DNA of 64,000 bases from Paucidesulfovibrio sp036541255 (GTDB lineage: Bacteria; Desulfobacterota; Desulfovibrionia; Desulfovibrionales; Desulfovibrionaceae): assembly GCA_036541255.1 (NCBI GenBank), contig JAZHDD010000017.1:1-64000 (forward strand). The letters are read 5' to 3'. Under the pieces are notes generated by a model that worked only from the letters and a program-made list of their open reading frames with translations, was not told the DNA's origin and ran no database searches. Position numbers and translations under genes: made by a program. The first letter of the stretch is position 1; the number at the start of each line of letters is the position of its first letter. Positions 43,586-50,256 of this stretch are shown one piece after another.

Positions 43586-45414
43586 CAGCGCGCCTCCTCC
43601 ACGTAGGCCAGCACGTCGCCCTCGGCCACCTGCCGTCCCAGGTCCACGGTCAGGGAGACAAGGTTCCCGGCCAGGGGCGAACGCACCTCGACTTCCATCT
43701 TCATGGCTTCGAGAACCAGCAGGGGCTGATCCTGCGCCACGGCGTCGCCGACTTTGGCCAGCACCCGCACCACGGAGCCGGGCATGGGGGCGTTCACAGG
43801 CACGCCAGCGGCCTTGGCCGCTGTCTGCGCGGCAGGAGCGGCGGAAGCATCCGATGCGCGCGACGGCCCTGGGGTCACTGTGACAGGGAAGGCCTTGCCG
43901 TCCAGCGTGACCTTGCCGTCCCGGACCACGACCTCGTAGGTGCGTCCGGCCACGTCCACGCTGTAGCGCCCGAAGCTTTTGGGGTCGGCAGGGGCCGGGC
44001 CTTCCATCTCTTTCTTGTAGCGCACGCCCAGCTTGGCCTCGCCGTTGAGAAAGGCCACGCCTTTGTCCTTGCAGGTGGCGGCGATGAAAAGATTCTCTTC
44101 GGTTTCGCTGATATGGGCGGCGGAAAGCAGCCTGCGGGCCGCACCCAATCCCTTGGACGGGTCCGCGTCGTTGAGCTCCAGGGGCGTCTTGTCCGTGGGC
44201 GGCAGACCAAGCTGGGCCGAAGCCAGACGGACCACCTCGGGGTCGGGCGCGACAGGCGTACGGCCGAAATAGCCCAGGACCATTTTGCCGTACCCTTCGG
44301 CGATTTTGGCCCAAGGCCCGAACATGACGTTGTTGAAGGCCTGCTGGAAATAAAATTGGGAAACGGGCGTGACCGAGGTGCCGAAGCCGCCGCGCTGCAC
44401 TACCTCGCCCATGGCCGCGATGATCTGCGGATATTTGTGCATGATGCCGTTGTCGCGCAGCATCTGGGTGTTGGCCGTGAGCGCGCCGCCGGGCATGGGG
44501 CTGAAGGGCAGGGTGGGGTCGACCGCCGTGGCCTCGGGCGGCAGGAAGTAGTCGCGCATGCAGTCCCGGAAGATTTCCTCGGCCTGGAGGATCTTGTGGA
44601 TGTCCACGTCCAGATCGTAGTTCGAGCCCCGCAGGGCGTGCCAGAGCGTGGCCACGTCCGGTTGGCAGGTGCCGCCCGACACAGGGGAAAGGGAAAGGTC
44701 CACGCTGTCGGCTCCGGCCTCGATGGCGGCCAGGTAGCAGGCGATGGAAATGCCTGCGGTTTCGTGGGTGTGGAAATGCAGGCTGGTTTCCGCCGGGAGC
44801 ATCTTGCGGGCGCGTTTGATGGTTTCATGGACCTTGGACGGGGTGGACGTGCCCGAGGCGTCCTTGAAACAAACCGAGTCAAAGGGGATTTCCGCCTTGA
44901 GGATGCGGGCCAGCACGCCTTCATAGAAGTCCGGGTCGTGCGCGCCCGTGCAGCCCGGCGGTAGTTCCATCATGCTCACGCTGATCTGATGGTTCAGTCC
45001 GTGATTTTTGATGCAGCGTCCCGAATAATCGAGGTTGTGCACGTCGTTGAGCGCGTCGAAATTGCGGATGGAGGTGATGCCGTGGCGGGCAAAGAGTTTG
45101 GCGTGCAGGTCGATGACGTCGGAGCTTTGCGATTCCAGGCCGACAACGTTCACGCCTCGCGCCAGTGTCTGGAGGTCCGCATCCGGCCCGGCAGCTTCGC
45201 GAAAGGCGTCCATCATGGCGAAGGCGTCTTCATTGCAGTAGAAATAGAGTGCCTGGAAGCGCGCTCCGCCCCCGGCCTCGAACCAGTTGATGCCGGCCTC
45301 GGCAGCGGCGCGGACCGCGGGCAGAAAGTCTTTTGTCAGGACCCGCGCACCGTAGACCGATTGGAAGCCGTCCCGGAAGGCGGTGCACATGAAGCGTATG
45401 TGTTTCTTCCCCAC
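43585..45414 (-). CDS. oadA: Oxaloacetate decarboxylase, alpha subunit (biotin-carrying)
   Basis: A 609-residue protein. The carboxyltransferase domain (about 1-300; RDGFQSVYGAR, HFHTHETAG) is followed by a conserved PYC/OADA middle domain. An Ala/Pro linker then leads to a C-terminal biotinyl domain with the biotin lysine in LEAMKMEVE (about 570). It moves CO2 from oxaloacetate to biotin, which the beta subunit decarboxylates. It could also be a pyruvate carboxylase B subunit, but the linked beta and gamma genes favour the sodium pump. The start is GTG 45414 with GGAGG upstream. Confidence 0.9.
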   Translation of the reverse strand: MGKKHIRFMCTAFRDGFQSVYGARVLTKDFLPAVRAAAEAGINWFEAGGGARFQALYFYCNEDAFAMMDAFREAAGPDADLQTLARGVNVVGLESQSSDVIDLHAKLFARHGITSIRNFDALNDVHNLDYSGRCIKNHGLNHQISVSMMELPPGCTGAHDPDFYEGVLARILKAEIPFDSVCFKDASGTSTPSKVHETIKRARKMLPAETSLHFHTHETAGISIACYLAAIEAGADSVDLSLSPVSGGTCQPDVATLWHALRGSNYDLDVDIHKILQAEEIFRDCMRDYFLPPEATAVDPTLPFSPMPGGALTANTQMLRDNGIMHKYPQIIAAMGEVVQRGGFGTSVTPVSQFYFQQAFNNVMFGPWAKIAEGYGKMVLGYFGRTPVAPDPEVVRLASAQLGLPPTDKTPLELNDADPSKGLGAARRLLSAAHISETEENLFIAATCKDKGVAFLNGEAKLGVRYKKEMEGPAPADPKSFGRYSVDVAGRTYEVVVRDGKVTLDGKAFPVTVTPGPSRASDASAAPAAQTAAKAAGVPVNAPMPGSVVRVLAKVGDAVAQDQPLLVLEAMKMEVEVRSPLAGNLVSLTVDLGRQVAEGDVLAYVEEAR

Positions 45415-45425
45415 TGCGACCTCCG

Positions 45426-45815
45426 TCAGCCCTTGTATTTGAGCCAGACCTCGCGGGGTCTGGGACCGTCAAAGTCGCAGAAGAAGACGCCTTGCCAGGA
45501 GCCAAGTTGAAGCTGGCCGTTTTCAATGAATATCTGGAGGGAATGGCCTGTCAGGGAAGCCTTGATGTGGGCGTCGGGGTTGCCTTCATGGCGATAGAGA
45601 TGCTCGCCCGGCACAAGTCGGGTCATGCTGCGCAGGAAGTCGATGCCCACGTTGGGGTCGTGCCCTTCGCAAAGCAGGATCGAGGCGCTCGTGTGCGGAC
45701 AGAAAAGCGTGAGAATGCCGTCCCTCCAGCCGCGCTGTGTGACCAGGCTTTGGGTCGGGCCGGTGATGTTGACCATCTGTTCCCGAGCGGAAGTGGTGAC
45801 GAGCAGCCTGTCCAT
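45426..45815 (-). CDS. UPF0047/YjbQ family protein
   Basis: A 129-residue protein with the UPF0047 signature FCPHTSASILLCEGHDPNV and the C-terminal GSWQGVFFCDFDGPR. The family has weak thiamin phosphate synthase activity in E. coli YjbQ, and its true role is unclear. ATG 45815 has AAAGGGA upstream; the open frame extends to 45962 but crosses the neighbour's promoter. It precedes oadA by 11 bases, so it probably heads that operon. Confidence 0.88.
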   Translation of the reverse strand: MDRLLVTTSAREQMVNITGPTQSLVTQRGWRDGILTLFCPHTSASILLCEGHDPNVGIDFLRSMTRLVPGEHLYRHEGNPDAHIKASLTGHSLQIFIENGQLQLGSWQGVFFCDFDGPRPREVWLKYKG

Positions 45816-45903
45816 TGGTGTTCCCTTTGGCACGCCCGAAGGCGGGACGTTTTTTGGGGCTCTTTCTTTGTACATGAGCCTTCGCGTATGGGCAACCTTG
45901 TGA

Positions 45904-45932
45904 TTGACAATGATTCTGAATTTCATTATCAA
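45904..45932 (+). promoter_or_regulatory. Promoter of the DUF2325 gene, overlapped by two Fur-like boxes
   Basis: TTGACA (45904-45909) and TATCAA (45927-45932) are 17 bases apart. Two overlapping 19-base Fur-like boxes lie inside, at 45906-45924 (13 of 19 matches to GATAATGATAATCATTATC) and 45912-45930 (14 of 19). Iron-bound Fur would block the promoter. Confidence 0.7.
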
Positions 45933-45983
45933 GACAGCCAAGGGATTGAAACACGACAACATATCCTACAGGAGAAAGCGGAA

Positions 45984-46262
45984 ATGTGCGCAGCGCTCAT
46001 AGGCGGAATGGACAGGTTGAAGAGGGATTATATCAACACCGCCAAGGCCGACGGTGTCAAACTCAAGGTTTTTACCGGCAAGGAAAACAAGGTTTCGTGC
46101 CAGATAGGTAATTGCGGCCTGATCATCGTCTTCACCAACAAGGTGTCGCACAAGGCCCGCAAGGACGTGGCCGCCCATGCCAAGGCCAAGGGCATTCCCA
46201 TGAAGATGCTGCATTCCTGTGGCATCTCCAGCCTGCGGGACGCGCTGGCAGGCAACGCCTGA
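45984..46262 (+). CDS. DUF2325 family protein, probably Fur-controlled
   Basis: A 92-residue protein with MCAALIGGMDRLKRDY at the start, the core GNCGLIIVFTNKVSHKARKDVAAHA and KMLHSCGISSLRDAL at the end, all typical of DUF2325. Its cysteines (positions 2, 40, 45 and 79) could bind a metal. Family members often sit near iron-transport genes. Promoter and Fur-like boxes lie 52-80 bases upstream. ATG 45984 has GGAG 10 bases upstream. It ends 1 base before the convergent Cys-rich gene. Confidence 0.85.
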   Translation: MCAALIGGMDRLKRDYINTAKADGVKLKVFTGKENKVSCQIGNCGLIIVFTNKVSHKARKDVAAHAKAKGIPMKMLHSCGISSLRDALAGNA

Positions 46263-46263
46263 T

Positions 46264-46488
46264 TCAGTCTTTTTTGGGGACGCCGCATTGTGTGCGGTCT
46301 GAAGCGTTGCGGGCCACGGGGCAGCCTTTGCATGCCGAGGCCGGGTCATCCGGGTCGGTTTCGCCGGAGCAGCCGCAACCAAAGGGCGCTTCCTCGCCCC
46401 GGTCCTTGTCGTTGAGGTGCTTGCACAGGGCGAAGAACGCCCCCAGGCCGAGCACCACGGCAAATCCGATCACATCGTTCCAGTCCAT
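46264..46488 (-). CDS. Small Cys-rich membrane protein (FeoB-associated type)
   Basis: A 74-residue protein with one N-terminal membrane helix (about 5-22) and a tail with six cysteines (FGCGCSGETD, SACKGCPVARN, TQCGVP), plus one cysteine in the helix end. Layout and the CGC motif resemble the FeoB-associated Cys-rich membrane proteins. It could bind iron or another metal at the cytoplasmic face. It lies downstream of the selenoprotein gene on the same strand, after a terminator, and convergent with the DUF2325 gene. Confidence 0.75.
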   Translation of the reverse strand: MDWNDVIGFAVVLGLGAFFALCKHLNDKDRGEEAPFGCGCSGETDPDDPASACKGCPVARNASDRTQCGVPKKD

Positions 46489-46570
46489 GACGTCTCCCGC
46501 AGGATTGATTCTACCTGTTGGGCTAGCCCATTTTGGTGTTTCGGGAAAGCCCCTGATAACCGCTTGAAGG

Positions 46571-46605
46571 AAACGGCCGGGACACGCAAGGCGTCCCGGC
46601 CGGGT
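46571..46605 (-). terminator. Terminator of the peroxiredoxin gene
   Basis: A perfect 10-bp stem CGGCCGGGAC / GTCCCGGCCG with a 9-base loop, followed on the minus strand by TTTCCTT. Confidence 0.75.
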
Positions 46606-46630
46606 TTGTCATGTTGTCATTGGCGCGGGC

Positions 46631-47353
46631 CTAGTCAAAGGCCATGCCGACTTTCCATTTTTTCCAGACATTGCCCACAAGATCGACTCCGGGCTTGAGC
46701 GTGACCTTGCCGGGCCGCCAGCCCGACGGGGCCACTTCCTTGCCCTTGGTTTTGCGCACCAGCTGGAAGGCCTGGATTTCGCGCAGGGTTTCGGAAACAT
46801 TTCGGCCCACGGGCGGGGAGAGCACCTCGAAGCCCTGGATCACGCCGTCCGGATCGATGAGGAAACGGCCTCGAACGTTCACGCCCGCATCCTCGTCATA
46901 GACGCCATAGAGGCTGCCCACCTTGCCGCCGCCGTCGGAGAGCATGGGGAAGGGTACTGTCCCGGCGGTGACCATTTTGGACAGTTCCTGGTCCACCCAG
47001 ACTTTGTGCACGAACATGCTGTCCACGCTCATGGACAGGACCTGCACGCCCAGCTTCTCGAATTCGGGATTCTTCTCGGCGACCGCCGAGATCTCGGTAG
47101 CTCAGACAAAGGTGAAATCGCCGGGGTAGAAGCAGAGCACCACCCACTTGCCCAGGTAGTCCGAGAGCTTCACGGAGTCGAATTTGCCCTTGTAGTATGC
47201 GGATGCCTCAAAGTCGGGCGCTTTCTGGCCGATTCTGATCATGCGTTGCGCTCCTTGCTGTTGTGGGGTGGTTTCCAGCTCCTGTTCCGGGGCTGGCGCC
47301 GCTGGGGCACTGCGTATCGGCTTGGCGCAGCCCATAGCCTTTGGTTTACTCAT
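46631..47353 (-). CDS. Selenocysteine-containing AhpC/Prx-type peroxiredoxin (in-frame TGA)
   Basis: An AhpC-type thiol peroxidase that reduces hydroperoxides. The frame is interrupted once, by TGA at 47104-47102, exactly where the family has its peroxidatic cysteine: FYPGDFTFV-U-ATEISAVAEKN. The rest of the fold continues in the same frame (VLSMSVDSMFVHKVW, GRFLIDPDGVIQ, SGWRPGKVTLKP). A GGUC-loop hairpin follows the TGA at the distance found in E. coli fdhF. The usual resolving Cys (VCP) is Ala here (VAPS). ATG 47353 has AGGAGG; ATG 47242 (AAGGAG) would give Sec at 47, the family position, and 203 residues. Without readthrough the product is an inactive stub. Confidence 0.88.
47075..47104 (-). 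promoter_or_regulatory. UGA codon and bacterial SECIS-like hairpin
   Basis: Minus-strand TGA (47104-47102) is followed 11 bases later by CTCGGC-GGTC-GCCGAG (47090-47075), a perfect 6-bp stem with a GGUC loop. E. coli fdhF has GGUC in its SECIS loop, starting 22 bases from the U of UGA; here it starts at base 21. Confidence 0.8.
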
Positions 47354-47413
47354 GGTCGCCTCCTGGCTTCACGTCTGTTGCATCGTCCAGCCCTATGTCC
47401 TGTGGCGATGCGG

Positions 47414-47428
47414 ATAGGTTTTACCTAT
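47414..47428. promoter_or_regulatory. Perfect palindrome upstream of the selenoprotein gene
   Basis: ATAGGT-TTT-ACCTAT, 61 bases before ATG 47353. On the minus strand it follows a possible promoter (GTGACA, 17 bases, TAGACC), so it would lie at the transcription start, a repressor position. Regulator unknown. Confidence 0.5.
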
Positions 47429-47552
47429 TGGTCTACACATTCTTTCGGCCGATGTCACTCGTGCCATGTTGCAAAGAGGGTTGATGCGCCTCGGGGCGGT
47501 GTCCGTCGTGCGCCCTGCTTTTTTTCGAAACGAATGGGATGGCGCTACGCAG

Positions 47553-47756
47553 TCATTCGCGGCTGGATTCATCCTTGTTCGGTGGGCAGCACCTCTGCGG
47601 CCGTTTGGAAAGATCGGTCAGCCCGGCTCCGGAACAACCGGAGCAGCCCGAACAACCGCAGCTCGGCTCTTCCTGTTTCAGGCTTTTCCACCAGCGACGG
47701 CCCACCAGGAACGCCGCTGCACCCACGATGGCTCCAACGATAAGATATTCCCACAT
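47553..47756 (-). CDS. Small Cys-rich membrane protein next to the ArsR-controlled permease
   Basis: A 67-residue protein: one membrane helix (about 3-20), then basic residues and a cysteine cluster (SCGCSGCSGCSGAG, later QRCCPPN). It resembles FeoB-associated Cys-rich proteins and the 46264-46488 product. Its ATG shares one base with the permease stop (TAATG), so it is translated with the permease. It may deliver metal to the transporter. Confidence 0.8.
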   Translation of the reverse strand: MWEYLIVGAIVGAAAFLVGRRWWKSLKQEEPSCGCSGCSGCSGAGLTDLSKRPQRCCPPNKDESSRE

Positions 47757-48850
47757 TATGCATGACCTCCGGTGATGGTATGCTTGACTGTACGCAGTCG
47801 TGACAGACCGCGCAAAACAAAGGGGCGGGCCAGGAACGCTGCCAGGAGCGCGGCCGACACAGGATACATCCACCCCCGAGCCTCGTTGCTGTCGGTCTGA
47901 ATCCAATCCGTGATGGACAGGCCGAGCGAGGCGTAGAGGGCGTTGGCGCCCAGGCCGAGCAGTAGGGCGCTGATCAGGATGGCCGCGAGATAGACGACGG
48001 CGGCCCGCTTTCCGATGATCCGGGAGACCATGGAAAAGGAAGCCAGATTGGTTGCGGGACCGGCCAGCAAAAAGACCAGGGCCGCGCCAGGGGACAGCCC
48101 CTTGAGCGCCAGGGCTGCCACGATGGGCGTGGATGAGGTGGCGCAGACGTAGAGTGGCGCGGATACGGCCAGGGCCGCCAGCAGGGGCAGCAGGCCGTCG
48201 CCGAGGTTGCGCTCGATGAAGCCGTCCGGCATCAGGGCCGTGACCGCGCCTGCCAGGAGCACCCCGACCAGGAACCAGCCGCCAATGTCAGGCAGAAGAT
48301 CGCCAAAGGCATAGGCAAGGCCGTTGAGCAGCTTGTCCATCAGGCCGGGGCGGGGCGCGGTGCAGCTCCCTGAGCAGCACGCATCGTTGCAACCGCTTTG
48401 CAGCGGAGGCGCGGGAGGCGTGGTGTCGCGTCCGTTCTTGTCCAGCAGGTTGACGCCCACGCCGGCCAGAGTGGCCGTTATCAGTGCGGAGAGCGGACGG
48501 AGCAGGGTCATGACCGGATCAAGCAGCGCCCAGGTCACGGCCATGGAGTCCACTCCCGTTTCTGGCGTGGAAATGAGAAACGAGGCTGTGGCGCCCTTGC
48601 TTGCGCCTTGCCGCCGCAATCCGGCCGCAGCCGGGGCCACGCCGCAACTGCACAAGGGCAGAGGGATACCCATCAGGGAAGCCTTGAGCACACTGGAAAA
48701 ACGGGACGAACCCAGGTGGCGTTGGATCAGATTCGAAGGCAAAAAAGCCTTGAGCATCCCCGCGACCAGAAAGCCGAAAAGCATGTATGGCGCTGATTCC
48801 AGGAAGACGTCCCAGGCGGAAAGCAGGATGGCGGTTAGCGTTTGTGTCAC
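47756..48850 (-). CDS. SO_0444-type permease, probable metal efflux
   Basis: A 364-residue membrane protein of the DUF318/SO_0444 family with two halves of four or five helices. The conserved motifs are MGIPLPLCSCGVAPAAAGL and its echo SAPLYVCATSSTPIVAALAL. A Cys-rich loop in the middle (GCNDACCSGSC) could bind metal. GTG 48850 with GGAGAG upstream is preferred; ATG 48880 lacks a ribosome site and overlaps the ArsR-type operator. It lies downstream of an ArsR-family gene and upstream of a Cys-rich protein gene, pointing to metal or metalloid export. Confidence 0.87.
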   Translation of the reverse strand: MTQTLTAILLSAWDVFLESAPYMLFGFLVAGMLKAFLPSNLIQRHLGSSRFSSVLKASLMGIPLPLCSCGVAPAAAGLRRQGASKGATASFLISTPETGVDSMAVTWALLDPVMTLLRPLSALITATLAGVGVNLLDKNGRDTTPPAPPLQSGCNDACCSGSCTAPRPGLMDKLLNGLAYAFGDLLPDIGGWFLVGVLLAGAVTALMPDGFIERNLGDGLLPLLAALAVSAPLYVCATSSTPIVAALALKGLSPGAALVFLLAGPATNLASFSMVSRIIGKRAAVVYLAAILISALLLGLGANALYASLGLSITDWIQTDSNEARGWMYPVSAALLAAFLARPFVLRGLSRLRTVKHTITGGHA

Positions 48851-48865
48851 GTTCTCTCCAATATT

Positions 48866-48879
48866 TGAACAACTATTCA
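48866..48879. promoter_or_regulatory. Putative ArsR operator before the permease
   Basis: TGAACAACTATTCA, an inverted repeat TGAA-N6-TTCA. The same word with one change occurs in inverse orientation before the arsR gene (49275-49288). Confidence 0.55.
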
Positions 48880-48900
48880 TTTATTCTTGAAAAAAAATAC

Positions 48901-49260
48901 TCATCCATGACGCACATGATCCAGTCCTTCGGCCACTAGGCCGCGAACATGGTCGTCATCCAGGCTGTAAAACACGACTTTCCCTTCCTTGCGGTAGCGG
49001 ACCAGCTTGGCCGCACGCAACAGCCGCAACTGGTGCGAAACCGCCGAAGATGTCATGCCCAGGAGTGCGGCAAGGTCGCATACGCAGAGTTCGCCGACAA
49101 AGAGCGCGCGCAAAATGCGGACCCTGGTCGGGTCGCCCAGCACCTTGAAAAGTGCTGCCAATTCAGAAACTTCCCTGTCGGGAAGCATTTGCTCTCCGGC
49201 TTGGGCCACGGCCTGCTCATGCACGCATTCCATTCGGCAAACATCAATATTCGGCTTCAT
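48901..49260 (-). CDS. ArsR/SmtB-family metal-sensing repressor
   Basis: A 119-residue winged-helix repressor. The metal-site motif ELCVCDLAALL lies in helix alpha-3, and extra cysteines near the N-terminus (DVCRMECVH) could complete a CadC-like thiolate site. The DNA-recognition helix is SSAVSHQLRLLRAAKLV and the wing is RKEGKVVFYSL. It should repress itself and the permease and release DNA when metal binds. It has its own operator-like repeat upstream. Confidence 0.93.
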   Translation of the reverse strand: MKPNIDVCRMECVHEQAVAQAGEQMLPDREVSELAALFKVLGDPTRVRILRALFVGELCVCDLAALLGMTSSAVSHQLRLLRAAKLVRYRKEGKVVFYSLDDDHVRGLVAEGLDHVRHG

Positions 49261-49274
49261 GCGTTCCTCTTGTT

Positions 49275-49288
49275 TGAATAGTTGCTCA
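49275..49288. promoter_or_regulatory. Putative ArsR operator before arsR
   Basis: TGAATAGTTGCTCA on the plus strand, the reverse complement of TGAGCAACTATTCA, 13 of 14 identical to the site at 48866-48879. Confidence 0.55.
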
Positions 49289-49417
49289 TATGTCTGTGGA
49301 AGTCAAGGCCCCTTGCCAGTGCCGGGTGAAGGGGCTAAGGTGATTTTTCAAGCTGCGAGCGCCACGGGGACACAGTCCCTGTTTTTTTTTGTAATGCCTA
49401 TCAGAATGAGGACCAAC

Positions 49418-49846
49418 GTGGAGAAGATTTATCAGGCGGGTGACGCCATTGAGTCCAAGTGCAATTGCTGCAAGGACGTCCGAATGCATGTCGTGGTGGC
49501 CATGAACGGTGGTGAAATCGTGAAGGTGCAGTGCAAGACCTGCGGCAGCACGCACAGGCATCCCAAGGTCAAGACCGCTGCTCCCAGGAAAAAGGGCGTT
49601 CGGGCCGTGGCCAAGGCAGTGAAGGCGCTCAAATCCGCGGCAGAGCAGGTACAGGAGTGGGAAAACGCGCTCAACGGCAAGGATATCGGTTCGGCCAAGC
49701 CGTTCGGGTCTGCAGGGTCCGCTGTCGAGGGAGGGCTGATCGACCACCCCAAGTTCGGCGTGGGACTGGTGCAGAAGCTGGTGGCCCCGAACAAAATGGA
49801 AGTACTTTTCCGCAACGGCAGCAAATTGATGGTGCAGGCGTTCTAA
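49418..49846 (+). CDS. Hypothetical protein with two Cys pairs and a Tudor-like C-terminus
   Basis: A protein of about 142 residues. CNCCKDVRMHV and VQCKTCGSTHRH form a likely zinc ribbon (about 14-50). A basic Lys/Ala-rich linker follows (about 55-85). The C-terminal block DHPKFGVGLVQKLV...MEVLFRNGSKLMVQAF resembles the small Tudor-like domain at the end of UvrD/PcrA helicases. The start is uncertain: GTG 49418 has GAGGA upstream, while ATG 49406 and 49394 have no ribosome site. It could bind nucleic acid; function unknown. Confidence 0.75.
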   Translation: MEKIYQAGDAIESKCNCCKDVRMHVVVAMNGGEIVKVQCKTCGSTHRHPKVKTAAPRKKGVRAVAKAVKALKSAAEQVQEWENALNGKDIGSAKPFGSAGSAVEGGLIDHPKFGVGLVQKLVAPNKMEVLFRNGSKLMVQAF

Positions 49847-49900
49847 TCGTTTCCGTTTGATCTGTTGATCGGCGTCGCTTCAGGCAACGGCTTGAGGCCA

Positions 49901-49948
49901 GACGCGTAAAGGCCGGTTTCCTGGAAGGGGAACCGGCCTTTACGCGTC
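49901..49948. terminator. Very long perfect inverted repeat between convergent genes
   Basis: An 18-bp perfect stem (49901-49918 with 49931-49948), extended by three more pairs, with a 6-base loop. It contains A and T runs (AAAGGCCGGTT / AACCGGCCTTT) and probably ends transcription from both sides. Confidence 0.7.
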
Positions 49949-49971
49949 GGAATTCTGGATTCGGGAGGGCG

Positions 49972-50244
49972 TCAGGATTTTTTTTTGCTGGCGGCATAGG
50001 CCAACAATCCGCCCAGGCCGACGATGTAGCCGATGCCTCCGGCGATTTCCGTGGGGCCGAGGCCCTTGTCTTCCAACATGGCCAGGGAACGATTCACAGG
50101 CGCGAGGCGTTTGGCCACGGCTTTGTTCACGACGCTCTCTATGGCGTCCATGTCCTCCTGATCCAGGGTGGCGGCCAGGGTCGGCCCCGCGCTCAGGAGC
50201 AGGGCGGCAAGCAGCAGACAGACGGAAAGCAGGGTACGCGGCAT
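49972..50244 (-). CDS. Small membrane component of the nickel locus
   Basis: A 90-residue protein with a signal peptide (about 1-25), a periplasmic helical segment (DMDAIESVVNKAVAKRLAPVNRSLAMLEDKG) and a C-terminal membrane helix (about 64-84) ending in KKKS. It is third in the operon after cbiM-like and nikL-like genes, so it is probably an accessory subunit of the nickel importer, standing where NikN-type helpers are often found. That role is inferred from position. Confidence 0.7.
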   Translation of the reverse strand: MPRTLLSVCLLLAALLLSAGPTLAATLDQEDMDAIESVVNKAVAKRLAPVNRSLAMLEDKGLGPTEIAGGIGYIVGLGGLLAYAASKKKS

Positions 50245-50256
50245 GGCAAGGCTCCT

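Noticed and set aside
47102..47353. Peroxiredoxin read as a pseudogene or as two separate genes
   Set aside because: The only interruption is TGA at the catalytic cysteine, the frame is the same on both sides, and a SECIS-like hairpin follows. Decay would not target that codon so precisely.
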